Below the pieces are notes generated by a model that was given only the letters and a program-made list of their open reading frames with translations, was not told where the DNA came from and ran no database searches. A stretch of 39,905 nucleotides of DNA from Actinomycetota bacterium (GTDB lineage Bacteria; Actinomycetota; Acidimicrobiia; Acidimicrobiales; Ilumatobacteraceae), in contig JADWMG010000011.1 of assembly GCA_015767405.1 (NCBI GenBank), forward strand, positions 1 through 39,905, in the 5' to 3' direction. A program made the translations under genes and the position numbers. Below are positions 1 through 9,509 of this stretch, piece by piece; position 1 is the first letter of the stretch, and each line of letters opens with the position of its first letter.

Positions 1-384
1 GAAGTGCTCGGTGCCGCGGAACTGGACACTCTGTTGGAGGCCTCCGCTTTGCCGACGAGTACGACCACGACCACACTCCCCGAGGTAGTCGTGGAGAAAG
101 AGTTCGGAGCTCTCGAAGGGCGTGGGAGACTTCTTCTTCCGCAGATTCGATTCCTCCAAGACAATCCCTCGTTGGCAGTGCTGCAAGAAGGGGATCTGGT
201 CGAAACGGCAGGGGGCCTGGAGAGTCTCGCGCCTACTGGGATCCCTGTTGGGCGAGTCGCCAATCGCGCCGACCGCCCCGGTTCTGGCGGGCCGTTGCTC
301 GATGTTGAACTCAACGCTGATTTGTCACGGTTGAACTTTGTTCGTGTTGTGCTCTACAAGCCACTGTCCGAAGTCGAGCAGTAG
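1..384 (+). CDS. mreC: Rod shape-determining protein MreC, C-terminal part (truncated by window start)
   Basis: Frame open from base 1; C-terminal MreC-like text (LDVELNADLSRLNFVRVVLYKP) directly upstream of mreD, mrdA, rodA. Confidence 0.8.
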   Translation, partial: EVLGAAELDTLLEASALPTSTTTTTLPEVVVEKEFGALEGRGRLLLPQIRFLQDNPSLAVLQEGDLVETAGGLESLAPTGIPVGRVANRADRPGSGGPLLDVELNADLSRLNFVRVVLYKPLSEVEQ

Positions 385-390
385 TAGCTG

Positions 391-930
391 ATGTTCGCGT
401 CGTTCGTGCAAGGACCACTCATACGCGTGATTCCGTTGGGCATTCTGTTGCTAGCGCTCCAACGAACGATTTTCGTCGAGATCCAGGTAAACGGTGTCAT
501 TCTCCAGGTGATGATGATGATGACCGCTGCTGCCGGAGTGGCCGGCGGAAGCGAACGTGGTGCTGTCGTCGGGTTCATATTCGGAGCGATGTTCGATCTG
601 GCCGAAGGTACGCCGCTCGGTTCCACGGCGATAGCAATGACTATTGCGGGTATTGTCGGCGGCCTTCTTGCCCTGATCGCTGCCGATCCGCACTGGTGGC
701 TTGCGTCGATCTTCACTGCCCTCGGCACAGCCGCTGGCGTGGCTTCGATACCGGCGATCAGGGCCTTCATCGGCGAACCGGACCCTTTCCAGGACCGGCT
801 TGCGATGGTGGTTGCAATCAATGCCGCAGCAGGCGCAATCCTGAGCCCGTTGTTGGTCCCGTTGGCCAGGTGGTGCCTACGGATGAAGAAGGCGGAATGG
901 AAACAACCCGTCGGCGAAGCCACAATCTGA
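391..930 (+). CDS. mreD: Rod shape-determining protein MreD
   Basis: Hydrophobic 179-aa protein between mreC and PBP2. Confidence 0.8.
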   Translation: MFASFVQGPLIRVIPLGILLLALQRTIFVEIQVNGVILQVMMMMTAAAGVAGGSERGAVVGFIFGAMFDLAEGTPLGSTAIAMTIAGIVGGLLALIAADPHWWLASIFTALGTAAGVASIPAIRAFIGEPDPFQDRLAMVVAINAAAGAILSPLLVPLARWCLRMKKAEWKQPVGEATI

Positions 931-1085
931 TGCGCGGCGCGTGGCGGATTCAGCAACGTGTGTCGTCTGACCATGTCGCCCGCGCCCCGTTACACGTTCG
1001 TAATGTGCAAACTGGTAGGTCATGGTGATCGAAAGAGCCAATCGAGGCGCTGACACGCACGCGGTCAGGCGAGGAGTACAACAGC

Positions 1086-3296
1086 ATGGCTGCTGACAAA
1101 CGAACGGCTCGGCTGGGTGTGCTCGCGCTGGTCGCAACACTGTTGTTCGGCTTGGTCGGGGCGCGCCTGTGGTTCTTGCAGACAGTCGAGCAAGAGGCGC
1201 TGCAGGAGAAGGTCAACACCACGAAGCTGCGTACCGTGCCGCTGCTCCCCGAGCGTGGTCGGATCTTCGACGCCGACGGGCGGATCGTTGCAGACAACGA
1301 ACGTGTGCTGACCGTTGCAGTCGACTGGCAGGTCATTCGACGCTCAGATGACCGTGCCGAGATCTTCAGGCGCCTCTCGGGATGGGTGGATGTCCCAGTG
1401 GAGGAGATGGAGGCTCGCTTCGATAGCCAGGTCTACAGTCCGTTCCTGCCGATGCCGATCGCGGAAGACATCGACGAGCGAACTGCGACGGCGCTCAAAG
1501 AACGAGTCGAGGATCTTCCCGGTGTAACAATCATCGAGGAGTCGCGCCGGGTCTATCCATACGCGCCGCTGGCCAGTCACGTTGTCGGCTACATGGGACG
1601 TATAACGGCCGAGACCAAGGATGTCTACCAAGATGCCGGGTACTACCTGAACGAGAGGGTCGGGCAGTTCGGTATTGAATTGAGCATGGAGGAAGAGCTT
1701 CACGGCAACTGGGGCTCGGTTACATACGAGGTCGACAACGCGAGCCGGATCGTTCGAGAGGTGTCGCTGACCCCTCCGATCAACGGCAACGATGTGCAGC
1801 TCACGATCGACCTCGATCAGCAGCAATACGCTGAGCAGGCACTCGAAACACAGCTCAGGCGCCGCAGTCTCGAGTACTCGACCAACCCTTTGGACCCGGA
1901 GACCAAGTTCCAGACGTTGGTGTTCCCCGACTACCCGAGGCAAGTCCCATTCAAGGCGCCGGCTGGCGCTGTTGTCGTCCAGAACCACGACAATGGCCAC
2001 GTCATCGCGCTTGCGAGTTACCCGACGTTTGACAATCGTTGGTTCGAGTCAGACCTCAGCGGAGGCAAGTTCGAGGAGATCTTCCCGTCCGTCGATGAAT
2101 TCGGCGAGCCGATCGACCCTGACGAATCAATTCTCGTCAATCGTGCGATCCAGGGCCGCTACAACCTCGGTTCGACCTTCAAGCCCTTCACCGCGTACGC
2201 GGCTCTCAACACCGGCTTGTTGAGCGTCAACGACTACTACGTCGATCAGGGCAACTACAGGATGACCTCGGTTCCGGATGATCAATGCGACGCCGGACTG
2301 GTCCGCTGCGTCTACAAGAACGCGACATGTAGCGGTACCGGGCGATCCTGCGTGTACGGCGCGGTCGACGTCGAGACGGCTCTTGCCGTGTCGAGCGATG
2401 CGTTCTTTTACCGTGTCGGCGAGCTCTTGATGACCGAGAACGATTACCAGCCCGTCCTTCAGGAACAGGTACGGCTGTTCGGCTTCGGAGCCGACACGGG
2501 CATCGACCTGCCCTTCGAGTTCGATGGCACCGTGCCTGACGCCGAATTGAAGGCGGAATACGCAGAGCTCGGCGTCATCAGCGAAGCGGAAGGCGCTGGT
2601 TACTACACGGGCGACAACGTGCAGTTGGCTATCGGCCAGGGTCTGCTCTCAGCCTCACCGCTTCAACTCGCCGTTGGTTATTCGACGATCGCGAACCACG
2701 GCTTCGTGATGAAGCCTGAAATCATCAAGGCGATCTACGAACCGGGTGTCCCCGATGCGCTCGAGCCAGGATTTGCTGACATCTCGCAGGCACGGCTCGC
2801 AGTGGAGCCAAACATCGACGGTGAGGTTGTCCGTCAGATCTCGATGCCACAGGCGATTCACACCGAGATCAGTGAAGGTCTCCGACGTGTGATCCAGGGC
2901 CCTGGCACTACGAGCGACTTCTACCACTCGACGACAGGCGAGAAGTTGTTCTACTTCTACCCGCGTAGTGCAATTCCAGTTGCCGGCAAGACAGGTACTG
3001 CGCAGGGCGCCGGCAACTATCCATGGAATGACTCTTCGGCTTTTGCCGCATACAGCCGTGACCCGGCGCGGCCGTACACGGTGACGGCCTACCTCGAGAA
3101 GAGTGGCTACGGTTCCCAGGGTGCAGGGCCAGTCGTGAAGTGCATGTTCCTCCAGTTGTCGGGCATTGCACCGACCGATCCAGTTGTTCTCTCCGATCCG
3201 CTCGACGCAGAGTCAGAGGTCGCAGCCGGGCCGAAGCGACTTGCCGACACATCGTGTTATGACGGGCGATTCTCCAACGTGAGAACAACGGAGTAG
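1086..3296 (+). CDS. mrdA: Penicillin-binding protein 2 (peptidoglycan transpeptidase)
   Basis: N-terminal TM, PBP dimerisation domain, STFKPF active-site motif and KTGTAQ motif; followed by rodA. Confidence 0.93.
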   Translation: MAADKRTARLGVLALVATLLFGLVGARLWFLQTVEQEALQEKVNTTKLRTVPLLPERGRIFDADGRIVADNERVLTVAVDWQVIRRSDDRAEIFRRLSGWVDVPVEEMEARFDSQVYSPFLPMPIAEDIDERTATALKERVEDLPGVTIIEESRRVYPYAPLASHVVGYMGRITAETKDVYQDAGYYLNERVGQFGIELSMEEELHGNWGSVTYEVDNASRIVREVSLTPPINGNDVQLTIDLDQQQYAEQALETQLRRRSLEYSTNPLDPETKFQTLVFPDYPRQVPFKAPAGAVVVQNHDNGHVIALASYPTFDNRWFESDLSGGKFEEIFPSVDEFGEPIDPDESILVNRAIQGRYNLGSTFKPFTAYAALNTGLLSVNDYYVDQGNYRMTSVPDDQCDAGLVRCVYKNATCSGTGRSCVYGAVDVETALAVSSDAFFYRVGELLMTENDYQPVLQEQVRLFGFGADTGIDLPFEFDGTVPDAELKAEYAELGVISEAEGAGYYTGDNVQLAIGQGLLSASPLQLAVGYSTIANHGFVMKPEIIKAIYEPGVPDALEPGFADISQARLAVEPNIDGEVVRQISMPQAIHTEISEGLRRVIQGPGTTSDFYHSTTGEKLFYFYPRSAIPVAGKTGTAQGAGNYPWNDSSAFAAYSRDPARPYTVTAYLEKSGYGSQGAGPVVKCMFLQLSGIAPTDPVVLSDPLDAESEVAAGPKRLADTSCYDGRFSNVRTTE

Positions 3297-3303
3297 CTGA
3301 ACG

Positions 3304-4458
3304 TTGGCCACGTCGTTCCTCTCGCGTAAGGCCGACTCCGGCCTGGGCAACATCCGGGCGAGCCCTGCGGACCCCAGCCGCAACATTGACTGGGTACTCA
3401 TGTCGGTTCAGTTCGTCCTGACCGCGATGGGCTTCTTCGTAGTGTTCTCTGCTTCGCGGACACGCATCAGCGATGACCCATATGCGTTTGCCACCCGCCA
3501 AGTGGTGTTCGCGATCATCGCGGTTGTCGTGATGTTCATCGTGATGGCGTTCGATTACGAGTGGTGGAAAGATCGAGCTGCATTTCTGTATGGAGTGACG
3601 CTCGTACTGCTCACGTTGCTGTTCCTGCTCGGCGTTGCTGCTGGCGAAGACAAGATCTCCTTCGATCTGGGTCCGTTCAACTTCCAGCCGGCGGAACTAG
3701 CCAAGTTCACAACGCTGCTGATGCTCGCCGCGTACCTCTCTGAGGAACGCAGCGAAGAGGTGACCTATGCGCGATTCCTCGGCGGGTTGATGATCGTCGG
3801 GGCGCCCGCAGTTCTCGTCATCATCCAGCCCGACCTCGGCTCAGCCTCGGTTCTGGTCTCTATGGCGATGGGCGTTCTCTTGGTCGCGGGGGCCAAAGCC
3901 CGATACATCGCGCTCATCACGTTCCTTTCGATTGCAACGGTGATGGCTGCATTCGTCGGCCGTCTGGTCAACAGCTACCAAGCAGCGCGCATCCGGGCGC
4001 TGATCAACCCGGACGCGGCAAGTGGTGACGACCTGTACCAGGCCGAAAACGCAATGCGTGCGATCGGAACCGGTGGCATCTGGGGTAAGGGCTGGTTGGA
4101 AGGGCCGCTTACGAACGGACGAGACATCCCTGTGATGTGGGCTGACTTCCCGTTTGCGGCGATTGGGGAACAGTTCGGGCTCGTAGGCGCATCTGTTGTG
4201 CTCGGTCTGATCGCGATTGCGCTCGTGCGTATCTGGCGGATAGCTCATCTAGCGCGTGATTTGCTTGGGCTGTATCTCTGTGCCGGCGTGTTCTCGATGT
4301 TGTTGTGGCAGACATTTCAGAACGTCGCGATGACACTGCAGATCATGCCCGTCACCGGTTTGCCGCTGCCCTTCATTTCTTACGGTGGATCCGGACTCAT
4401 TGTCTACTTCGCCATGTTTGGCCTCGTCCAGAGTGTCCACATGCGCCGAATGCGCTGA
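3304..4458 (+). CDS. rodA: Rod shape-determining protein RodA (SEDS glycosyltransferase)
   Basis: Polytopic SEDS protein with GLPLPFISYGGSGL C-terminal motif; TTG start. Confidence 0.93.
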   Translation: MATSFLSRKADSGLGNIRASPADPSRNIDWVLMSVQFVLTAMGFFVVFSASRTRISDDPYAFATRQVVFAIIAVVVMFIVMAFDYEWWKDRAAFLYGVTLVLLTLLFLLGVAAGEDKISFDLGPFNFQPAELAKFTTLLMLAAYLSEERSEEVTYARFLGGLMIVGAPAVLVIIQPDLGSASVLVSMAMGVLLVAGAKARYIALITFLSIATVMAAFVGRLVNSYQAARIRALINPDAASGDDLYQAENAMRAIGTGGIWGKGWLEGPLTNGRDIPVMWADFPFAAIGEQFGLVGASVVLGLIAIALVRIWRIAHLARDLLGLYLCAGVFSMLLWQTFQNVAMTLQIMPVTGLPLPFISYGGSGLIVYFAMFGLVQSVHMRRMR

Positions 4459-4480
4459 CCGCAATCCGGCCGCCAGTTTT

Positions 4481-4531
4481 CGTTTGTAGGTAATTATTTG
4501 GTCGCTGAGGCCCAAAAAATTCCTACAAACG
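4481..4531. repeat. Long intergenic hairpin between rodA and the radical SAM gene
   Basis: CGTTTGTAGG (4481-4490) / CCTACAAACG (4522-4531) perfect; inner AATTATTTGG / CCAAAAAATT pairs with one mismatch. Confidence 0.7.
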
Positions 4532-4566
4532 TTGAGAACAGGGGAGTGAGTAGAATTCGGTGGGTC

Positions 4567-6591
4567 ATGTCGTCGCTTTGGCCGCAGATCGAGCCGCTCC
4601 TTCCCAGGGTTCAGAAGCCGGCGCGGTACATCGGCTGCGAAGATGGCATGGTTTGGCCAGAGCACGGCGGAGGCAAAGTCGCGTGGCTGCTGGCCTATCC
4701 CGATACGTACGAAGTGGGGCTGCCAAATCAGGGCCTCCAGATCTTGTACGAGATCCTCAACGAACGTTCCGACGCAGTCGCCGAACGGACGTATGCTCCG
4801 TGGCCTGACCTCGAATCCGAGCTGCGACGTACCGGTTTGCCGCTCTTCTCGGTTGACACACATCGCTCGGCAGCCGATTTCGACATCTTGGCGTTCAACC
4901 TTTCGGCGGAGCTTGTCTATACGAACGTGTTGAACATGATCGACCTGGCTGGAGCCCCGGTGCGATCCTGCGATCGTGACGACAACGATCCATTCGTCAT
5001 CATGGGCGGTCATGCCGCGTTCAATCCCGAGCCGCTCGCCGACTTCATCGATGTCGCCGTGCTGGGTGAGGGTGAGGAAGTGGTCGGCGAAATCACTGAG
5101 ATTGTGCATGCCTGGATCACCAAGGGCAGAAGCGACCGTCGCGCCCTGCTCCGACGTTTAGCCCGAGTGCCCGGGGTCTATGTGCCCTCGATGTACGAGG
5201 TCACATATGCCGACCGAGCAGACGGTGGCCAACTGTTGGCCGTGAAGCCATTGCACTCTGACATACCGTCAACGGTCGACAAGCGAACTGTCGCCGATCT
5301 CGGAGATTGGCCCTATCCGAAAAGCCCGCTGGCGCCGTTGACCGAAGTGGTGCACGACCGGTTGAGCGTCGAGGTGTTTCGCGGATGCACGCGTGGCTGC
5401 CGCTTCTGCCAAGCCGGAATGATCACGCGCCCCGTGCGCGAACGCCCGGCGGAACAAGTGCGCACCATGGTGGCTGAAGGTTTGAGACAAACCGGATACG
5501 GCGAAGTCAGCCTCACATCGCTGTCGACTGCCGACTTCAGCGAGATCGAGCCGGTGGTGAGGGGCGTGCTGGCTGACCAGGAAGCCGCTGCGCCCCGCGG
5601 GCCAGACGGAGCAGCCATCGGGTGCGGAACAACGATCAACCTGCCGTCGCTGCGCGTTGACGCGTTCACCGTCGGCTTGGCTGGGGAGGTCAATTCGGGT
5701 CGTCGATCCGGTCTGACCTTCGCCCCCGAGGCCGGTACGTGGAGACTGCGAACCGTGATCAATAAGTTGATTGTCGAGGAAGATCTGTACGGCGCAGTCG
5801 AGTCGGCATTCGAACAGGGGTGGACTCGGATGAAGCTGTACTTCCTCATCGGGCTCCCCACGGAAACTGATGCCGACACGCTGGCGATCGCTGAACTTGC
5901 CAAGAACTGCGTCAGGATCGGCAAGAAGTACACGAGCCGAGCATCGGTCACAATCAGCATTGGGGGGTTTGTTCCGAAGGCTCACACACCGTTTCAGTGG
6001 TTTGGTCAGAACACCGAAGCCGAGTTTCGCCGCAAGATCGAACTCCTTCGTGACGCAACTCGGCGTGCGCACGGGGTCAATCTGAAATGGCACGACGCCG
6101 CAGCGAGCACCGCCGAAGGGATTGCCAGTCGTGGTGACCGGCGTGTTGGTCGTGTGATCGAGCGTGTCTGGCATGCCGGTGGCACGTTCCAGGAGTGGGG
6201 TGAGCACTTTGACCTTCGTCTCTGGACCGATGCCTTCGCGGCGGAGGGCCTGTCGCTCGAGTGGTACGCGCACCGTCATCGCGACAGCAACGAGGTGCTG
6301 CCGTGGGCACATCTCACGGCGGGCTTGCACAGCGACTTCCTCTGGGACGATTGGCAGGCGGCCTTGGCTGAGAGCGGGGTCGAAGATTGTCGTTGGACCC
6401 CCTGCTACGACTGCGGAGTCTGCACCGGATATGGCATCGAACATGTAGTCGCATCGCCTGTGGCGCCGGCTGGTGGCAGTCAGGGAACTGGCCAGGATTT
6501 GGCCCGCGGCTCAGAGGTGCCCGTACATCTGACAGTCAAAGCCCTCGACGGAGCTGTGCCGCTGGCCGGGTCTGCCGGTGGATTCTCGTGA
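4567..6591 (+). CDS. TIGR03960-type B12-binding/radical SAM protein
   Basis: Radical SAM CTRGCRFC motif, N-terminal LWPQIEPLLPRVQKPARYIG; followed by DUF2344/TIGR03936 partner. Start uncertain (4498, 4546 or 4567). Confidence 0.88.
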   Translation: MSSLWPQIEPLLPRVQKPARYIGCEDGMVWPEHGGGKVAWLLAYPDTYEVGLPNQGLQILYEILNERSDAVAERTYAPWPDLESELRRTGLPLFSVDTHRSAADFDILAFNLSAELVYTNVLNMIDLAGAPVRSCDRDDNDPFVIMGGHAAFNPEPLADFIDVAVLGEGEEVVGEITEIVHAWITKGRSDRRALLRRLARVPGVYVPSMYEVTYADRADGGQLLAVKPLHSDIPSTVDKRTVADLGDWPYPKSPLAPLTEVVHDRLSVEVFRGCTRGCRFCQAGMITRPVRERPAEQVRTMVAEGLRQTGYGEVSLTSLSTADFSEIEPVVRGVLADQEAAAPRGPDGAAIGCGTTINLPSLRVDAFTVGLAGEVNSGRRSGLTFAPEAGTWRLRTVINKLIVEEDLYGAVESAFEQGWTRMKLYFLIGLPTETDADTLAIAELAKNCVRIGKKYTSRASVTISIGGFVPKAHTPFQWFGQNTEAEFRRKIELLRDATRRAHGVNLKWHDAAASTAEGIASRGDRRVGRVIERVWHAGGTFQEWGEHFDLRLWTDAFAAEGLSLEWYAHRHRDSNEVLPWAHLTAGLHSDFLWDDWQAALAESGVEDCRWTPCYDCGVCTGYGIEHVVASPVAPAGGSQGTGQDLARGSEVPVHLTVKALDGAVPLAGSAGGFS

Positions 6592-7301
6592 AGCTGCGCC
6601 TCCGATACTCGAAACTTGGAAAGGTTAGATTCGTCAGCCATCGTGATGGTGCTCGTCTGTGGGAGCGTGCGCTGCGTAGAGTTAGCTTTCCAGTGGCCTA
6701 CACAGAAGGATTCACCCCCCGTCCCAAGCTGAGTTTTGGTATGGCGCTGCCAACGGGAGCCGAATCTGTGGCCGAGTACATCGATATCGACCTTGTTGTC
6801 GGGGTCTCAATCGACCTCGACGACCCAACTGTCATCGACGGTATTTCGGACGCCCTCCCGGTCGGGATGGACGTTCAAGTGATTGCAGAGCGCGATCCGA
6901 GTCGCGGATCGTTGCAAACCGAAGTCACGTCGACAACATGGGAATTGGCTGGCCCTGGTATCGAGCCTGAATTACTCGAGCCGGCCGCGAAACAGATTCT
7001 CGCTGCCGACGAACTGCTCGTTGAACGCGAACGAAAGGGACAACGTCGAATCGACGATGTCCGACCTCTCATTCGCAACCTTGGCCCGGACTCGTCCGGT
7101 ACTCGATTCGTTGCGGAACTGAATACGGTTGGCCGTGCACTGCGGCCTTCCGAACTGGCGCTTGCAGCATTCCCCGGAATCGACCCGGTCGACGTTCGTG
7201 TGCTTCGCACTCACCAGTGGACAGATCATGATGGCGAACGGCGTGAGGTTCTCTCGCTGCCAGGCGTCGTCACCGCGCCCGACGAAAGTCTGAGCGCATG
7301 A
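6588..7301 (+). CDS. TIGR03936-type (DUF2344) protein, radical SAM partner
   Basis: LRLRYSKLGKVRFVSHRDGARLWERALRR...YTEGFTPRPKLSFGMALPTG; GTG start overlapping the upstream stop. Confidence 0.85.
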   Translation: MKLRLRYSKLGKVRFVSHRDGARLWERALRRVSFPVAYTEGFTPRPKLSFGMALPTGAESVAEYIDIDLVVGVSIDLDDPTVIDGISDALPVGMDVQVIAERDPSRGSLQTEVTSTTWELAGPGIEPELLEPAAKQILAADELLVERERKGQRRIDDVRPLIRNLGPDSSGTRFVAELNTVGRALRPSELALAAFPGIDPVDVRVLRTHQWTDHDGERREVLSLPGVVTAPDESLSA

Positions 7302-7424
7302 ACGGGATCGTCGTCCGGCGACCCCGAAGGTCAAGAGCGACCCGAGCCTGCCGCGATTCGCGCACGGCTGGAGTTGCGGAGAACCGCCGACTGGTAGTTC
7401 TCCCGAGAAGGGAACCCCTCCAAC

Positions 7425-9455
7425 ATGGATCAATCCGAAACCGACAATTCCACCGAGGCGGCGTCAGACAGTTCCGCTGAGCAAACTCAGCGCACGTCCC
7501 CCGCAAGCAGCGACAGTTCAGCCGGTGGTGACAAAAGCACCGACGAGCCAACCGACAGCGAGGACAACTCAGCTCGAACCGCTTCTGGCGGGTCGGGAGG
7601 CGGCGCGAAACGGCGCCGCGGATCGCGTGGTGGTCAAAGCAGGCGAGGCGCGGGGTCCGGCGACGGGCCTTCTGCCTCGGTTGCTGAGGAGTCGTCCGTC
7701 GAAGCTGGGCCAACTGGCGCTGATGACCGCAACGATGTTGAGATGCCCGAGCCACTGAGCGAGGGACGTCCATCAGCAGAGGCCAGTGAGAAGGCCCTCG
7801 TGCGCAGGCCAAAGATCGGCGACACGATGCCCGTTCCCAATGAACCGCCGCCCGGTCCGGCCGTACGCTCGAGCGACGGCGATTCGCAATCAGGTGACTC
7901 CGAGGACGGCTCGCGGTCAAGTGCCCAGAAGCGTCGTCGGCGCCGCGGTAGCGGTGGTAGCGGAAGTGGTGGTGACGGTGGCCAACAGCGGGCTCGGGAG
8001 ACCGACTCCGGCGGGCGTGGCAAGTCAGACGATGGTGGCAGTAAATCCCGTTCATCGAACGGGCAGTCCAAGAAGGGTCGTCGTGGTGGCCGGGGTCGGG
8101 GTCGCGGCAAGAGTGGTGAGCCCGCGACTCAGATGGACGAGGCCATGCTCGAACAGCGGCGTGGTCGCGAACGGAATGGAAAGCCGATCGGGCGTTACTT
8201 CATGGCCGTCCAGGTTCGCCCAGGAATGGCGCAAGTTGGTGTGCTCGAGGGACGGAGTCTCATCGAGCACTATGTGAGTCGGCCCGCTGACGACATCAGC
8301 CAGATTCACGGAAACATTTACGTCGGAAGAGTCCAGAACGTGTTGCCAGGGATGGAAGCAGCATTCGTCGATATCGCGACTCCGAAGAATGCCGTGCTGT
8401 ATCGCGGTGACGTCCAGTACGACCCGGCCGACGTTGACGTCAAGGGTAAGAATCCGCGCATCGAAGACATTCTGAAGAACAGGCAGTTGATCATCTGCCA
8501 GGTCACCAAGAATCCAATCGGCCACAAAGGGGCACGGCTGACCCAGGAAGTGTCGCTCCCGGGCAGATTTGTGGTTCTGATCCCCAACTCGAAGACCTAC
8601 GGAATCTCAAAGCGTCTGACTGACAACGTACGCAAGCGGCTCCGCGGCATCCTCGATCGTGTGAAGCCTGACGAGCACGGCCTGATCGTTCGGACCGCTG
8701 CGGAGACTGCAACTGAAGAGGAACTTCGCGCCGACATGACGATCTTGCTCGACCAGTGGAATGAGATAGCGGCGAAGGCCGCCAATATCCAGAAGCCGAC
8801 CCTTCTCTACCGTGAGCCCGAACTTGCAGTCAGGGTGATTCGCGAGGAGTTCAATGCCGACTACCGCGGGGTGGTCATCGACGATGAGCGCCTACATCAC
8901 GAGGTCAAGAGCTATGTCGCCGCATTCAACCCCGAGCTTGCAAGTCGAATCGAGTACTACGACGTCGAACAGAATGGGTTGTCGCTCTTCGAACGTCAAC
9001 ATATTCACGAACAGGTTCACAAGGCTCTCGACAGGAAAGTCTGGCTCCCGTCGGGCGGCTCGCTGATCATCGAACACACCGAGGCTTTGACTGTGATCGA
9101 CGTCAACACGGGCAAGAACGTGGGCAAGTCGAACTTGGAAGAGACCGTGTTTCACAACAACGTGGAGGCCGCCGAGGAAATCGCCAAGCAACTTCGATTG
9201 CGCGACATTGGCGGAATCATCGTGATCGACTTCATCGACATGGAGATCCGTGACAACCGCGCAAAGGTCGTCGAGGTCTTCCGCAACGCGCTGGCGCGTG
9301 ACAAAACGAGATCGCAGGTGTTCGACATCACCGAGCTCGGCCTGGTCGAGATGACGCGGAAGAGAATCGGCGAAGGGCTTCTGACCGAGTTCTCCGAGCA
9401 ATGTCCCGACTGCGAGGGTCGAGGCGTCCTGGTCGACTACAAACTCCTCGAATGA
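7425..9455 (+). CDS. Rne/Rng family ribonuclease with long low-complexity N-terminal extension
   Basis: GNIYVGRVQNVLPGMEAAFVDI S1-type text, TVIDVNTGKNVG, IIVIDFIDME, CPDCEGRG zinc-link motif. Confidence 0.92.
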   Translation: MDQSETDNSTEAASDSSAEQTQRTSPASSDSSAGGDKSTDEPTDSEDNSARTASGGSGGGAKRRRGSRGGQSRRGAGSGDGPSASVAEESSVEAGPTGADDRNDVEMPEPLSEGRPSAEASEKALVRRPKIGDTMPVPNEPPPGPAVRSSDGDSQSGDSEDGSRSSAQKRRRRRGSGGSGSGGDGGQQRARETDSGGRGKSDDGGSKSRSSNGQSKKGRRGGRGRGRGKSGEPATQMDEAMLEQRRGRERNGKPIGRYFMAVQVRPGMAQVGVLEGRSLIEHYVSRPADDISQIHGNIYVGRVQNVLPGMEAAFVDIATPKNAVLYRGDVQYDPADVDVKGKNPRIEDILKNRQLIICQVTKNPIGHKGARLTQEVSLPGRFVVLIPNSKTYGISKRLTDNVRKRLRGILDRVKPDEHGLIVRTAAETATEEELRADMTILLDQWNEIAAKAANIQKPTLLYREPELAVRVIREEFNADYRGVVIDDERLHHEVKSYVAAFNPELASRIEYYDVEQNGLSLFERQHIHEQVHKALDRKVWLPSGGSLIIEHTEALTVIDVNTGKNVGKSNLEETVFHNNVEAAEEIAKQLRLRDIGGIIVIDFIDMEIRDNRAKVVEVFRNALARDKTRSQVFDITELGLVEMTRKRIGEGLLTEFSEQCPDCEGRGVLVDYKLLE

Positions 9456-9458
9456 TTA

Positions 9459-9481
9459 CGCCAGGGGCCTGACCCCTGGCG
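9459..9481. terminator. Hairpin after rne (terminator-like, no clear T-run)
   Basis: CGCCAGGGG CCTGA CCCCTGGCG, perfect 9-bp stem directly after the stop codon. Confidence 0.55.
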
Positions 9482-9509
9482 TTGCGTTTGGTTCAATAAG
9501 GTGGGCGTA

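Noticed and set aside
5269-6444. 391-aa minus-strand ORF opposite the radical SAM gene
   Set aside because: Antisense shadow ORF with no recognisable domain; plus strand has a clear family match.
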